Assembly (NCBI GenBank): GCA_030679805.1
Contig: JAUXST010000915.1
Coordinates: 1-13,584 of the forward strand
From: Reyranella sp.
Lineage (GTDB): Bacteria; Pseudomonadota; Alphaproteobacteria; Reyranellales; Reyranellaceae
Direction: 5' to 3'
DNA length: 13,584 bases
A program made the translations under genes and the position numbers. Each line of letters starts with the position of its first letter. Within the stretch, counting starts at the first letter, position 1. The notes under the pieces are model-generated. The model was not told the DNA's origin. It was given only the letters and a program-made list of their open reading frames with translations, and made no database searches. Positions 1 through 7,551 of the stretch are shown one piece after another.

Positions 1-632
1 TCCTCAACGGCCGCGGCCGCGCCTTCTCGAGCGGCGCCGACGTCCAACAGCGCCAGCTCCGCAGCCGCGAGGAATTCCTCAGGTTGGGTGGGCCGCAGGG
101 GCGCGGCACGCACTCTTCCGATCTGCTCACCAAGGCGGTGAACTGGAAGCCTGTGGTCGCCGCCGCGCACGGCTATGTCCTCGGCTTGTCCGTCGGCATC
201 GTGCTGGAGTGCGATCTGGTCGTGGCCGAGGAGGGAACCAAGTTCCAGGTCACGGAAACGTCGCGTGGCCTGGGCGCTGGAAAGTATTGGGCCCTGATGC
301 ACTATCGCGGCGGCGGCGCATTCACCATGGAGGCAGCCCTCACCGGCCGCTTCTTCACTGCCGAGGAGGCGTTTGGCGCCAACCTGATCAACCGTGTGGC
401 CGCCAAGGGCAAATACCTCGACGTGGCTCGCGACCTCGCGCGCGAGGTGATCAAGAACCCGCCGCTCAGCGTGCGCTCCACCGTGCGGATGCGGCGCTGG
501 TACATGGACCGCCTCAGTCGCGAGGTCATGTTCCAGACGGCGCCGGAGCGGCTCTATCTCACCGAGGACTTCCAGGAGGCCGCGCGCGCCTTCACCGAGA
601 AGCGCAAGCCGAAGCCATTCAAGGGGCGCTGA
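1..632 (+). CDS. Enoyl-CoA hydratase/isomerase (crotonase) family protein, 5'-truncated
   Basis: The frame is open from the window edge (first whole codon at base 3) and ends in TGA at 630-632, giving 209 visible residues. The family is usually about 260 residues, so roughly 50 N-terminal residues lie outside the window. The stretch GRAFSSGADV near the visible start is the crotonase oxyanion-hole segment (usually GxGxAFSxGADL). The later AAAHGYVLGLSVGIVLECDLV matches the second oxyanion-hole helix and the LALACDL segment of the family. FQVTETSRGLGAG sits where catalytic-glutamate regions (FxxPExxLG) occur, so the Glu of TETS may be catalytic. ALTGRFFTAEEAFGANLINRV is the usual family block. 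Such enzymes hydrate, isomerise or hydrolyse acyl-CoA thioesters in the cytoplasm; the substrate cannot be told. It is followed after 2 nt by a MetE-like gene, so the two are probably co-transcribed. A TTG at 84 is internal to the conserved domain and is not the start. Confidence 0.87.
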   Translation, partial: LNGRGRAFSSGADVQQRQLRSREEFLRLGGPQGRGTHSSDLLTKAVNWKPVVAAAHGYVLGLSVGIVLECDLVVAEEGTKFQVTETSRGLGAGKYWALMHYRGGGAFTMEAALTGRFFTAEEAFGANLINRVAAKGKYLDVARDLAREVIKNPPLSVRSTVRMRRWYMDRLSREVMFQTAPERLYLTEDFQEAARAFTEKRKPKPFKGR

Positions 633-634
633 CC

Positions 635-1843
635 ATGAAACGCAGCAGCGATCGGATCATCACCAGCCATGCCGGCAGCCTGCCGCGACCCGACGATCTC
701 ATCGAGGCGAATCACGGGCGTGAGACCGGCAAGGTCGACGAGAAGGCGTTCCAGAAATCGCTGAACGCTTCGGTGGACGACGTGGTGCGCCGGCAGGTGG
801 CGGCCGGCATCGCCGTGCCAGGTGACGGCGAATACGGCAAGTCGATGGGGTCCAAGGTCAACTACCGCGCCTGGTGGAGCTATTCCTTCACGCGGCTGGC
901 CGGATTGAAGATCGAGGACATCGATCGCGACACCCTGCCGGTGCACCGCTCGACACCGGGTAAGCCGGTGCTCTCGACCTTCGCCGACCGGCGCGACCGC
1001 GCACGCTTTGCCGCCGCCTATTCCGATCCTGAGTCGGGAATCACCACCGGGCCACGTCTCACGACCTGGCCGATTGCCGTGGCGCCGGTGAGCTACACCG
1101 GCCACGCCGCCATTGCCGCCGACATCGCCAACTTCAAGGCCGCGCTCGCCGCCAACGGCGTCAGCGAGGGTTTCATGACCTCGATCGGGCCGGCGAGCTG
1201 CGCGCGGGTCGGCAACCGCCACTACAAGAGCGACGACGAGTTCGTGTTCGCCTGCGCCGACGCCATGCGCGAGGAGTACAAGGTGATCGTCGATGCGGGA
1301 CTCGTGCTGCAGATTGACGATCCGGCGATCGCCGAGAACTTCGACCAGATCAATCCCGAGCCGACCGCCGAGGAGTATCGCAAGTTCACCATGCCCAAGA
1401 TCGAGGCGCTGAACCATGCGCTGCGTGGGTTGCCGAAGGATCGCATCCGTTTCCATCTCTGCTGGGGAAGCTGGCACGGCCCGCACACGACCGACATCGC
1501 GATGCGCGACATCGTCGATGTCATGCTCATGATCGACGCCGGCGCCTATTCCTTCGAAGCCGGCAACGTGCGCCACGAGCACGAATGGAGCGTCTGGCAG
1601 GACACCAAGCTACCTGACGACAAGTTGATCCTGCCCGGCGTGGTGAGCCACGCCACCAACGTCGTCGAGCATCCCGAACTGGTGGCCGAGCGCATCGGCC
1701 GCTTCGCCAGGCTCGTAGGGCGCGACCGCGTCATTGCCTCCACCGATTGTGGCCTGGGGGGACGGGTGCATCGCGACATCGCCTGGGCCAAGCTCGAGGC
1801 GTTGGCGCAGGGTGCGGCACTTGCCAGTAAGCAGTTGTGGTAG
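635..1843 (+). CDS. MetE-like (cobalamin-independent methionine synthase II family) zinc methyltransferase-like protein
   Basis: This 402-residue protein starts at ATG 635, 2 nt after the crotonase stop, with AAGGGG (621-626 region) as ribosome binding site. The frame extends far upstream through the crotonase gene, but only from 635 is it conserved (MKRSSDRIITSHAGSLPRP; the TSHxGSLPRP opening is typical of the family). Zinc ligands of the MetE C-terminal barrel are all present: His274 and Cys276 (FHLCWGSWHG), Glu308 (SFEAGN) and Cys372 (STDCGLG). Full MetE is about 750 residues with two barrels; this protein has only the catalytic one, as in the archaeal-type or epoxyalkane:CoM transferase-like relatives. 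The known chemistry of the family is zinc activation of a thiol for alkylation. Pairing with a crotonase rather than with methionine genes suggests a catabolic role, but the substrate is unknown. Its stop lies 3 nt from the convergent acyl-CoA synthetase stop. Confidence 0.88.
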   Translation: MKRSSDRIITSHAGSLPRPDDLIEANHGRETGKVDEKAFQKSLNASVDDVVRRQVAAGIAVPGDGEYGKSMGSKVNYRAWWSYSFTRLAGLKIEDIDRDTLPVHRSTPGKPVLSTFADRRDRARFAAAYSDPESGITTGPRLTTWPIAVAPVSYTGHAAIAADIANFKAALAANGVSEGFMTSIGPASCARVGNRHYKSDDEFVFACADAMREEYKVIVDAGLVLQIDDPAIAENFDQINPEPTAEEYRKFTMPKIEALNHALRGLPKDRIRFHLCWGSWHGPHTTDIAMRDIVDVMLMIDAGAYSFEAGNVRHEHEWSVWQDTKLPDDKLILPGVVSHATNVVEHPELVAERIGRFARLVGRDRVIASTDCGLGGRVHRDIAWAKLEALAQGAALASKQLW

Positions 1844-1846
1844 CCG

Positions 1847-3448
1847 TCAGGTCGACAGAGGCCTTTCCGCGATCTCTCTGAGCTTCGCGCGCTGGATCTT
1901 CGGGCCGTTGGGCGAGGGCGTGACGGGAAACTCCGGGATGGCCAACACGCGCACCGGCACTTTGTAGTTTGCGAGGCCCTGCCGGCAGTGGGCGATGACG
2001 GCCGCCTCGTCGAGCGCCGCACCTGCCTCGAGAGTGACGAATGCGACCGCAGACACACCCTCGGGCCGCGGCACGGCGATGGTCTGGCAGGCGGAAACGC
2101 CGGGGACTTTCTGGATGTGTGTCTCGATTTCGAGCGGATTGACCAGGAATCCCGAGAGCCGCAGTACGTCGCCCATGCGGCCGAGGAAGGTAAACCCGCC
2201 CCCGCCATCGAGTTCGGCCAGATCGCCGGTGCGGACATAACCGTCCTGGGTGAGGGTATCGGCGGTTGCTGCTTCATTGCCGTAGTAGCCCACCATCAAT
2301 GAGGGCCCGGCGCATTCGAGGGCGCCCGGCCGGCCGGCGCCGAGGAGCGCGCCGCTCTCGGGATCGCGAACCCGCACATGGGCGAGGGGCGACGTCGGCA
2401 CGCCGCCGCCCTGTTTGCGTCGCGCCACGGCGGCGTCCATGGGCTGGAGTGCATAAAGCGCCTGAACCTCGCTCATGCCGTAGAGGCCACACAGGCTGAG
2501 CCCGCGCGCCTCGGCCTGTTCGGGAAGGGTGTCGAGCGCTGAGTTGAAGGCGCCGTAGCCCGCCCACTTCACCGACGGAAAGGGCCTGTCGCCGGAAACG
2601 GCATCGAGCAGGCGCGCGTACATGTCGTCGCTGCCGAACAGGGTGGTCGGCCGATGATGGGCGATCAGCCGGGCGATCTCGTCGATTTCGTAGGATTCGA
2701 CCAGTACACAGGGTTTCCCTGCGGCCAGGGTCGCCAGCGTCTGATTGAAGCCGAAGACGCCGCAGAGCGGGAGAATAGAAAGGGAGAGCGTGTCTGGCGC
2801 GGCGAAGCCGAAGACGCGCGCGACCTGCTGGGCGTGACTGGCGATGGCGCCCTGGCGATGCAGCACGAACTTGGGCGTGCTGGTGGTGCCCGAGGTGGTG
2901 AAGATGTTGCAGGGCGCGTTGGGCCGCGCGTTGTTGGTGCCGAGCGGCGGACGCGACAGCAGCCGATCGAACGGCACGCGCCGCAGGCGTTCGATCGCCG
3001 AGGGCGCAGAGGCCGGCGTTTCGCCCACGACCACGAGGGCACCGAGCTTGTCGAGGGCGGCCGGGTCGATGCCGGCCAGGATCGAGAGAAAGTCGATCCG
3101 GCGAAAGCCGGGCGCACAAGCCAGGATCTTGGCGCCGGATCGGCCGACGATGTCGGCGACTTCGACCGCTCGGTAGCGCGTGTTCACCGCGACCGCGATG
3201 GCGCCCAGCCTTGCGCAGGCGAGATACAGGATGGGATAGGCGGGCACGTTGGGCAGCCACAACGCCACCCGGTCGCCCGCCGTTACACCGAGATCAGCGA
3301 GCCCCTGCGCCGCGCGGCTCGCGGCGTCGAGCAGCTCGTCGAAGGAGGTTACCCGGTCGCCGTGGACGAGCGCAGGCGCACCGGGTGTTTCCTCGGCGAT
3401 GTCGGCAAGCAAGGTCCAGACGTCGGCGGCGGGGTGGCTGAGGGGCAT
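1847..3448 (-). CDS. AMP-dependent acyl-CoA synthetase/ligase
   Basis: This 533-residue member of the ANL superfamily would activate a carboxylic acid to acyl-AMP and then to acyl-CoA. The core motifs are in order: phosphate-binding loop TTSGTTSTPK at 184-193, YGMSE at 323-327, TGDLAE at 407-412, hinge region around Arg424 (FLGRMGDVLRLSGFLVNPLEIE), and the C-terminal catalytic lysine in NGPKIQ (Lys517). Two motifs are non-standard: the hinge has GRMGD where most members have GRxKD, and the A10 loop reads TPSPNGPK rather than TxSGK. Length is normal and the gene looks intact. ATG 3448 is chosen because an in-frame TAG lies only 15 nt upstream (3461-3463); no strong ribosome binding site is visible. 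It follows dctM by 43 nt on the same strand, so it is likely the last gene of the TRAP operon and may activate the imported acid. Substrate class is unknown. Confidence 0.9.
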   Translation of the reverse strand: MPLSHPAADVWTLLADIAEETPGAPALVHGDRVTSFDELLDAASRAAQGLADLGVTAGDRVALWLPNVPAYPILYLACARLGAIAVAVNTRYRAVEVADIVGRSGAKILACAPGFRRIDFLSILAGIDPAALDKLGALVVVGETPASAPSAIERLRRVPFDRLLSRPPLGTNNARPNAPCNIFTTSGTTSTPKFVLHRQGAIASHAQQVARVFGFAAPDTLSLSILPLCGVFGFNQTLATLAAGKPCVLVESYEIDEIARLIAHHRPTTLFGSDDMYARLLDAVSGDRPFPSVKWAGYGAFNSALDTLPEQAEARGLSLCGLYGMSEVQALYALQPMDAAVARRKQGGGVPTSPLAHVRVRDPESGALLGAGRPGALECAGPSLMVGYYGNEAATADTLTQDGYVRTGDLAELDGGGGFTFLGRMGDVLRLSGFLVNPLEIETHIQKVPGVSACQTIAVPRPEGVSAVAFVTLEAGAALDEAAVIAHCRQGLANYKVPVRVLAIPEFPVTPSPNGPKIQRAKLREIAERPLST

Positions 3449-3491
3449 GCGGCGCGGAGACTACCGCATGCAGCGCTCATCTCAAGTCTGT

Positions 3492-4778
3492 CTACTGTGT
3501 GAAGCCGAGCAAGCGCGGCAAGAAGAGCACGAGGTCGGGCATGAAGGCGATCAGCAGAAGCGTCACGACGATCGATGCCAGGAACGGCAGCAGCGGCTTC
3601 ATGAGCTGATCCATGGACAGTCCGCTGATCGCCATGCCGACGAACAGGCAGAGTCCCACCGGTGGCGTGATATGGCCGATCGCCGAGGCGATGACGCAGA
3701 CCATGCCGAAATGGATCGGATGGACGCCGACGGCGGTTGCTATTGGCAGCAACACCGGTACCGTGACGAGGATGATCTCCGACGGCGTCAGGAAGGTGCC
3801 GAGGATCAGATACAGGAAGATGATCAGGATGATGAAGACCCACCACGCCGGTGACATCGCCGCGATCGAGTTCGCCACCAGGAAGGGGAACTTCGAGTAG
3901 GTGAGCACCCAGCCGAAGGCGCCAACGAAGCCGATGATCAGGCCGATCACGCCGGACAGCCGCGCGCTGTCGGCGAAGATCTTCGGCAGCTCCCGAAGCG
4001 CCGGTTCCCGGTAGAAGATCGGCGGTACCACGAGCGCATAGACGACGGCGACCGCGGCGGCCTCGGTCGGCGTGAACAGGCCGAAGATGATGCCGCCCAT
4101 GATGATGGCGGGGATCATCAGCGCAGGCAGGGCATTGCGCAGGGCGATCCAGAATTGCGGCAGCGTCGGCGCCGGTTCCTTCGGGTAGTTGCGCTTGCGG
4201 GCGATGAAGAACACAGGAACCGCCATGCCCAGCCCGACCAGCAGGCCCGGAATGACTCCGGCCGCGAACATGGCCGCCACCGATTCGTCGGCCATCCAGG
4301 CGTAGATGACGGCAATGATCGAGGGGGGAATGATCGGCGCCACGACGGCGGTCGAGATGGTGAGCGCGGTCGCGAAGTCCTTGTCGTAGCCCTTGCGGAC
4401 CATCTGCGGGATCAGGAAGGTGCCGAGCGCCGAGACGTCCGCCACAGCCGATCCGGAAATGCCGCCGAAGAACATGCTGTCGAGCACGTTGACGTAGGCG
4501 AGCCCGCCGCGAAACCGGCCGACCAAGACTGTCGCGAGATCGATGAGGACGCGCGCGACTCCGCCCCGTGCGGCGATGTTGCCCGCCAGGATGAACAGCG
4601 GTGCCGACAGAAGAAGGTAGGAGTCGGACAGCAGCCCGACGAAGCGCGTCGGGATGATGATCGGGTTGAGCGTCGGATAGAACACCGCCGCCGCGAGGGC
4701 GCCGACCCCCATCGCAATGCTGATCGGCATGCCGATCAGGATGCAGATGACGAAGGCGATCAGGAGGGTTTCCGCCAT
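3492..4778 (-). CDS. dctM: TRAP transporter large permease subunit, DctM family
   Basis: This 428-residue, almost wholly hydrophobic protein is the ion-coupled transport subunit of a TRAP system in the inner membrane (family normally about 425-430 residues, 11-12 membrane segments). Typical DctM signatures are visible: FFGGISGSAVADVSALG at 103-119, APIIPPSI at 147-154, FTPTEAAA at 235-242, and GHITPPVGLCLFVG at 368-381. The open frame runs upstream to 5081, but that part is the antisense-frame shadow of dctQ. ATG 4778 gives the normal N-terminus MAETLLIAFVICILIGMP and has GAGGGG just before it. The start overlaps the 3' end of dctQ by 19 nt, so translation is probably coupled. With DctQ and DctP it would import a dicarboxylate or other organic acid using the sodium or proton gradient. 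Confidence 0.95.
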   Translation of the reverse strand: MAETLLIAFVICILIGMPISIAMGVGALAAAVFYPTLNPIIIPTRFVGLLSDSYLLLSAPLFILAGNIAARGGVARVLIDLATVLVGRFRGGLAYVNVLDSMFFGGISGSAVADVSALGTFLIPQMVRKGYDKDFATALTISTAVVAPIIPPSIIAVIYAWMADESVAAMFAAGVIPGLLVGLGMAVPVFFIARKRNYPKEPAPTLPQFWIALRNALPALMIPAIIMGGIIFGLFTPTEAAAVAVVYALVVPPIFYREPALRELPKIFADSARLSGVIGLIIGFVGAFGWVLTYSKFPFLVANSIAAMSPAWWVFIILIIFLYLILGTFLTPSEIILVTVPVLLPIATAVGVHPIHFGMVCVIASAIGHITPPVGLCLFVGMAISGLSMDQLMKPLLPFLASIVVTLLLIAFMPDLVLFLPRLLGFTQ

Positions 4779-5281
4779 AGTCCCCTCAGCGTGAAATAGA
4801 TGTTGCGAAGCATCGGCACGATGATCATCACCGATCCGACCGGGATGGCGGCGAACACCCAGTCCAGGGTCAGGCCGAGGCCGGCGCTGGTCTGGAAGCT
4901 CGCATTCGGCACCAAGGTGAAGCTCAACCAGGTGAGATAGGCGAACAGGGCAATGCCGAGGCCGTTGGTCAGGATCGAAAGCAGCGCCCTTCCGATGGGA
5001 CCGAAGCGGTTCACGAAATAGTCGAGGACCGTGTGCTCGTGGCGCCACATCGCCGCTGCCGCGCCGAACATGATCAGCCAAACGAAGAGGTAACGCGGAA
5101 TTTCCTCGAGGCCGTCGATGCCGGTGAGCCCGAGATAGCGGAGCACCACCTGCAGGAAGACCGCCGCCGTCATGACGGCAAGGATCAGCCCGCCGATGTT
5201 GGCAAGACCGTCATAGAGTCGGGCGCCCATCGAGGGCGCGGATTGCGCGCCCTCGGGCTCCTGTTCGTCGGGAACCGTCAC
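4760..5281 (-). CDS. dctQ: TRAP transporter small permease subunit, DctQ family
   Basis: This 173-residue membrane protein has four hydrophobic segments at about residues 29-49, 62-79, 97-120 and 140-160, the normal DctQ topology. VFLQVVLRYL in the first helix and the FVWLIMFGAAAAMWRHEH stretch are family hallmarks. It lies between the binding protein and the large permease gene, 16 nt downstream of the dctP stop and overlapping dctM by 19 nt. The start is GTG at 5281. An internal ATG (Met18) would also leave all four helices intact, so the first 17 polar, acidic residues are uncertain. DctQ is required with DctM for TRAP transport and is thought to support the large subunit. Confidence 0.93.
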   Translation of the reverse strand: MTVPDEQEPEGAQSAPSMGARLYDGLANIGGLILAVMTAAVFLQVVLRYLGLTGIDGLEEIPRYLFVWLIMFGAAAAMWRHEHTVLDYFVNRFGPIGRALLSILTNGLGIALFAYLTWLSFTLVPNASFQTSAGLGLTLDWVFAAIPVGSVMIIVPMLRNIYFTLRGLWRKPS

Positions 5282-5297
5282 GATGCCGGTCGCCGCC

Positions 5298-6305
5298 TCA
5301 CTTTACGCTCTGGATGTACTCGACCATCGGCTTCGCCGCCTTGCCGGCCGGCGTGGCGTAGAATTCGGCGTAGACGCCTTCGGTTGCTTTGAGGAATGGC
5401 GCCGGATCCGGCTTGGTGATCGTGACACCCTTTGCCTTCACGAGTTCCTGAATGCTCTTGTCTTCATCGAGGATGAACTTGCGATTGAAGTCGCGCGCAA
5501 AGACCCAGGCGTCGACGATTGCCTTCTGCCCGGCGGGATCGAGCTTGCTCCACGCCGCCTTGGACATCACGAGAGCCACCGCCTGGTGTGTGTGACGGAC
5601 GTCGGCGACGTACTTCACGATGTCGTAGAACTTGTTGTGGTAGAAGGTGTTGATACCGCCCTCGGCGAAGTCGATCACTTTGGTCTGCAGGGCCGTGGCC
5701 ACCTCGGGGAAGGCGATCGGCGTCGAGATCATGCCCAGCGCCTTGAACGTGGCGACCAGGATCTTGTCTTCCTGCACGCGAACCTTCTTGCCCTTGATGT
5801 CGGCCAGGCCGTTGATGGCATTGTGGCCGTAGATGCCGCGATAGCCGGCGGCAAAGAAGCCGATCAGCTTGAGGCCCTTTTTGTCGAGTACGTCGGTGTA
5901 GAACTTGGTGAGCGTGTCGCTGCCGTCGAGCGCCTTGAAGAGGTGGGCGTAGTCGCGAAAGATGTAGGGAAGCTGGAACACCGACATCTCGGGGATCGCC
6001 GTCGACAGCGGCGCGGTCGTGATCGGGCCGAATTCGATGACGCCGAGCTGGATCTGCTGGACCACCTCGCGTTCGCCGCCGAGCGCGCCCGAATGATGAT
6101 GGGTGATCTTGACCTTGCCACCGGAAAGTTCGGCGACCTTGTCGATGAATTGCTGCGAGGCCTGCGAGGTCCCGTGTTTGGGCGGATTGACGTTGCCCAT
6201 GCTCAGGTCCTTGCCCTGGGCCTGGGCCGCACGGTCCGACCCCAGCGCTGCGGCGAGCAGCACGAGGCCGGCGGGCAACAGAAGACGCAACTTGGACGTA
6301 ACCAT
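5298..6305 (-). CDS. dctP: TRAP transporter substrate-binding protein, DctP family
   Basis: This 335-residue periplasmic binding protein begins with a signal peptide (positive MVTSKLR, hydrophobic LLLPAGLVLLAAALG, predicted cleavage after AQA near residue 29). The DctP fold is supported by HHSGALGGEREVVQQIQLGVIEF (69-92) and by GLADIKGKKVRVQE (166-179). Arg176 there is the conserved arginine that binds the carboxylate of the ligand in this family. The LPYIF segment at 112-116 and AVALVMSKAAW at 242-252 also fit. ATG 6305 is preferred over an in-frame TTG two codons upstream because GGGAGGA (minus strand, 6312-6318) lies 6 nt before it. It is the first gene of the probable dctP-dctQ-dctM-acyl-CoA synthetase operon, transcribed leftward from the 251-bp divergent region. 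The ligand is unknown but is probably a carboxylate. Confidence 0.94.
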   Translation of the reverse strand: MVTSKLRLLLPAGLVLLAAALGSDRAAQAQGKDLSMGNVNPPKHGTSQASQQFIDKVAELSGGKVKITHHHSGALGGEREVVQQIQLGVIEFGPITTAPLSTAIPEMSVFQLPYIFRDYAHLFKALDGSDTLTKFYTDVLDKKGLKLIGFFAAGYRGIYGHNAINGLADIKGKKVRVQEDKILVATFKALGMISTPIAFPEVATALQTKVIDFAEGGINTFYHNKFYDIVKYVADVRHTHQAVALVMSKAAWSKLDPAGQKAIVDAWVFARDFNRKFILDEDKSIQELVKAKGVTITKPDPAPFLKATEGVYAEFYATPAGKAAKPMVEYIQSVK

Positions 6306-6556
6306 GGCCAATCCTCCCGGAGATGCCTTGCATTGGGTGACGCTCGTTGGCGCCGCTCTCGTCGATTTGGCCGCCTGTGCGACGGCTGCTTAACTGACAG
6401 CTTCCGCAGCATGGCACGACGTTGGCGATCACCGCTAGAGCAATCGCGCAGCCGAATGCTAGTGTGGCCGCGGGGAGAGTGGTGGTGCGGTTGTGCCGGG
6501 GCGCGGCACAGGACTTGCTCCGGCGGTTCCGACCACCATCGGGAAGGGAATTCACC
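6306..6556. promoter_or_regulatory. Divergent intergenic region between dctP (-) and the Bug-family gene (+)
   Basis: These 251 bp contain no gene I can support and must carry the promoters and leaders of two divergent clusters. The left end holds the strong dctP ribosome binding site (6312-6318). The right end holds the purine-rich GGGAAGGGAA (6541-6550) in front of the Bug gene. A 7-bp-arm inverted repeat is listed separately. I could not find a convincing -35/-10 pair on either strand, so promoter positions are unknown. The arrangement suits joint control of both transport systems by one regulator, but no regulator gene is in the window. Confidence 0.5.
6492..6510. repeat. Inverted repeat upstream of the Bug-family gene (possible operator or leader hairpin)
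   Basis: TGTGCCG (6492-6498) and CGGCACA (6504-6510) are perfect inverted arms around a 5-nt GGGCG loop. The repeat ends 46 nt before the start codon of the Bug-family gene, a position that suits a regulator site or a hairpin in the 5' leader. High GC content makes chance repeats fairly likely, so function is unproven. Confidence 0.35.
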
Positions 6557-7525
6557 ATGCTGCGTCGAAGCCTGCTCGCCATTCCGCTGCTTCTTGCCGC
6601 CACGCCATCGCGCGCCCAGCAATGGGTGCCCAAGCAGCCGATCAAGATCCTGGTCGGCTATGCACCCGGCGGCACCGCCGATATCGCTGCGCGGTTGGCG
6701 GCCGAGACCATCCAGAAGCGCCACAGCTATCCGGTGATCGTCGAGAACAAGACAGGTGCCGGCGGCTTCATTGCCCTCAAGGCCGTCGCGCAGGCGGCGC
6801 CCGACGGCTACACGGTCGGCATCGGCATCATGGGTCAACTGTCGGTCGGCCCCGTCGTCCCGGGCTCGCAGATTCCCCTCGATCTGGACAAGGAGCTGGT
6901 GCCAATCTGCAATCTCGTCGGCGTTCCGATGGCGCTGGTCGTGCGGCCCGACGCCCCGTTCAAGACCGTTCCCGAGCTGATCGCCTATGCAAAGGCCAAC
7001 CCCGGGAAGGTGAGCTATGCCTCGACCGGCAACGGTTCGACCAACCAGCTCGCGGCGGAATTCCTGGCCGCCGAATCGGGGGATTTGAAGTTCCTGCACG
7101 TGCCGTATCGCGGCGGCGCACCAGCCATAGCTGACGTCGCGGCTGGCCAGGTCGACCTGTTCTTCGCCAACATTTCGGAGGTCTCAGGCCTCATCAACAG
7201 CGGCAAGGTCCGCGCTCTCGCGCTCGCTTCGAGACGTCCATCACCGCTCGCCCCCGACCTTCCGCTGCTCACCAAGGACATTGCGGCGCTCGACATCAGC
7301 AACTGGTTCGGCCTGGTCGGGCCCGCGGCTTTGCCGACCGACATCCGTGACGCCCTGTCGAAACTGTTCCTCGGAGCGATGGCTGATCCGGCAAACATCG
7401 CGGTACTGGCGCAGCGCGGCCTTGTGGACCTGCAGCAGGGTAGCGCAGCCTTCTCTGCCTTGATCAAGGCTGACCGCGAGCGGTGGGCCAAGGTAGTCAA
7501 GCAAGGCAATATTCGCGCCGAGTAG
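6557..7525 (+). CDS. Tripartite tricarboxylate transporter (Bug/TctC) family substrate-binding protein
   Basis: This 322-residue periplasmic binding protein has a signal peptide MLRRSLLAIPLLLAATPSRA with likely cleavage after residue 20. Bug-family motifs are in order: ILVGYAPGGTADIAAR (31-46), VIVENKTGAGG (60-70), VPELIAYAKANPGKVSYAS (138-156), GNGSTNQLAAE (158-168), and VPYRGGAPAIADVAAGQVDLFF (182-203). These proteins bind carboxylates or other small organic solutes and normally serve TctAB permeases or act in sensing. No tctA or tctB is in the window, so it is an orphan here, as is common for Bug genes. ATG 6557 gives the signal peptide and follows GGGAAGGGAA; the open frame further upstream (to 6422) is not conserved. 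It precedes hyuA by 26 nt and probably shares its transcript, suggesting that its ligand is the HyuAB substrate or a relative. Confidence 0.93.
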   Translation: MLRRSLLAIPLLLAATPSRAQQWVPKQPIKILVGYAPGGTADIAARLAAETIQKRHSYPVIVENKTGAGGFIALKAVAQAAPDGYTVGIGIMGQLSVGPVVPGSQIPLDLDKELVPICNLVGVPMALVVRPDAPFKTVPELIAYAKANPGKVSYASTGNGSTNQLAAEFLAAESGDLKFLHVPYRGGAPAIADVAAGQVDLFFANISEVSGLINSGKVRALALASRRPSPLAPDLPLLTKDIAALDISNWFGLVGPAALPTDIRDALSKLFLGAMADPANIAVLAQRGLVDLQQGSAAFSALIKADRERWAKVVKQGNIRAE

Positions 7526-7542
7526 AGAAGCGAGTAGAGAAG
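7519..7542. repeat. Perfect 12-bp tandem duplication spanning the Bug-gene stop codon
   Basis: CGAGTAGAGAAG occurs twice head to tail, at 7519-7530 and 7531-7542. The first copy contains the stop codon of the Bug-family gene (TAG, 7523-7525). The second repeats a TAG in the same frame (7535-7537). The second copy runs into the AGGAAG ribosome binding site of hyuA (7541-7546, 5 nt before ATG). It looks like a slipped-strand duplication that lengthened the intergenic spacer. Confidence 0.85.
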
Positions 7543-7551
7543 GAAGAGTTA

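Noticed and set aside
209..634. Upstream extension of the MetE-like frame into the crotonase gene
   Set aside because: The family N-terminus starts at ATG 635 and the upstream part is a low-complexity Arg/Gly shadow of the crotonase reading frame.
4779..5081. 101-codon N-terminal extension of dctM
   Set aside because: It is the alternate frame of dctQ; DctM starts normally at 4778 with a ribosome binding site.
5283..6737. Long plus-strand open frame (484 codons) opposite dctP
   Set aside because: It is antisense to a clearly conserved binding protein, has shadow-type composition, and crosses the intergenic region into the Bug gene.
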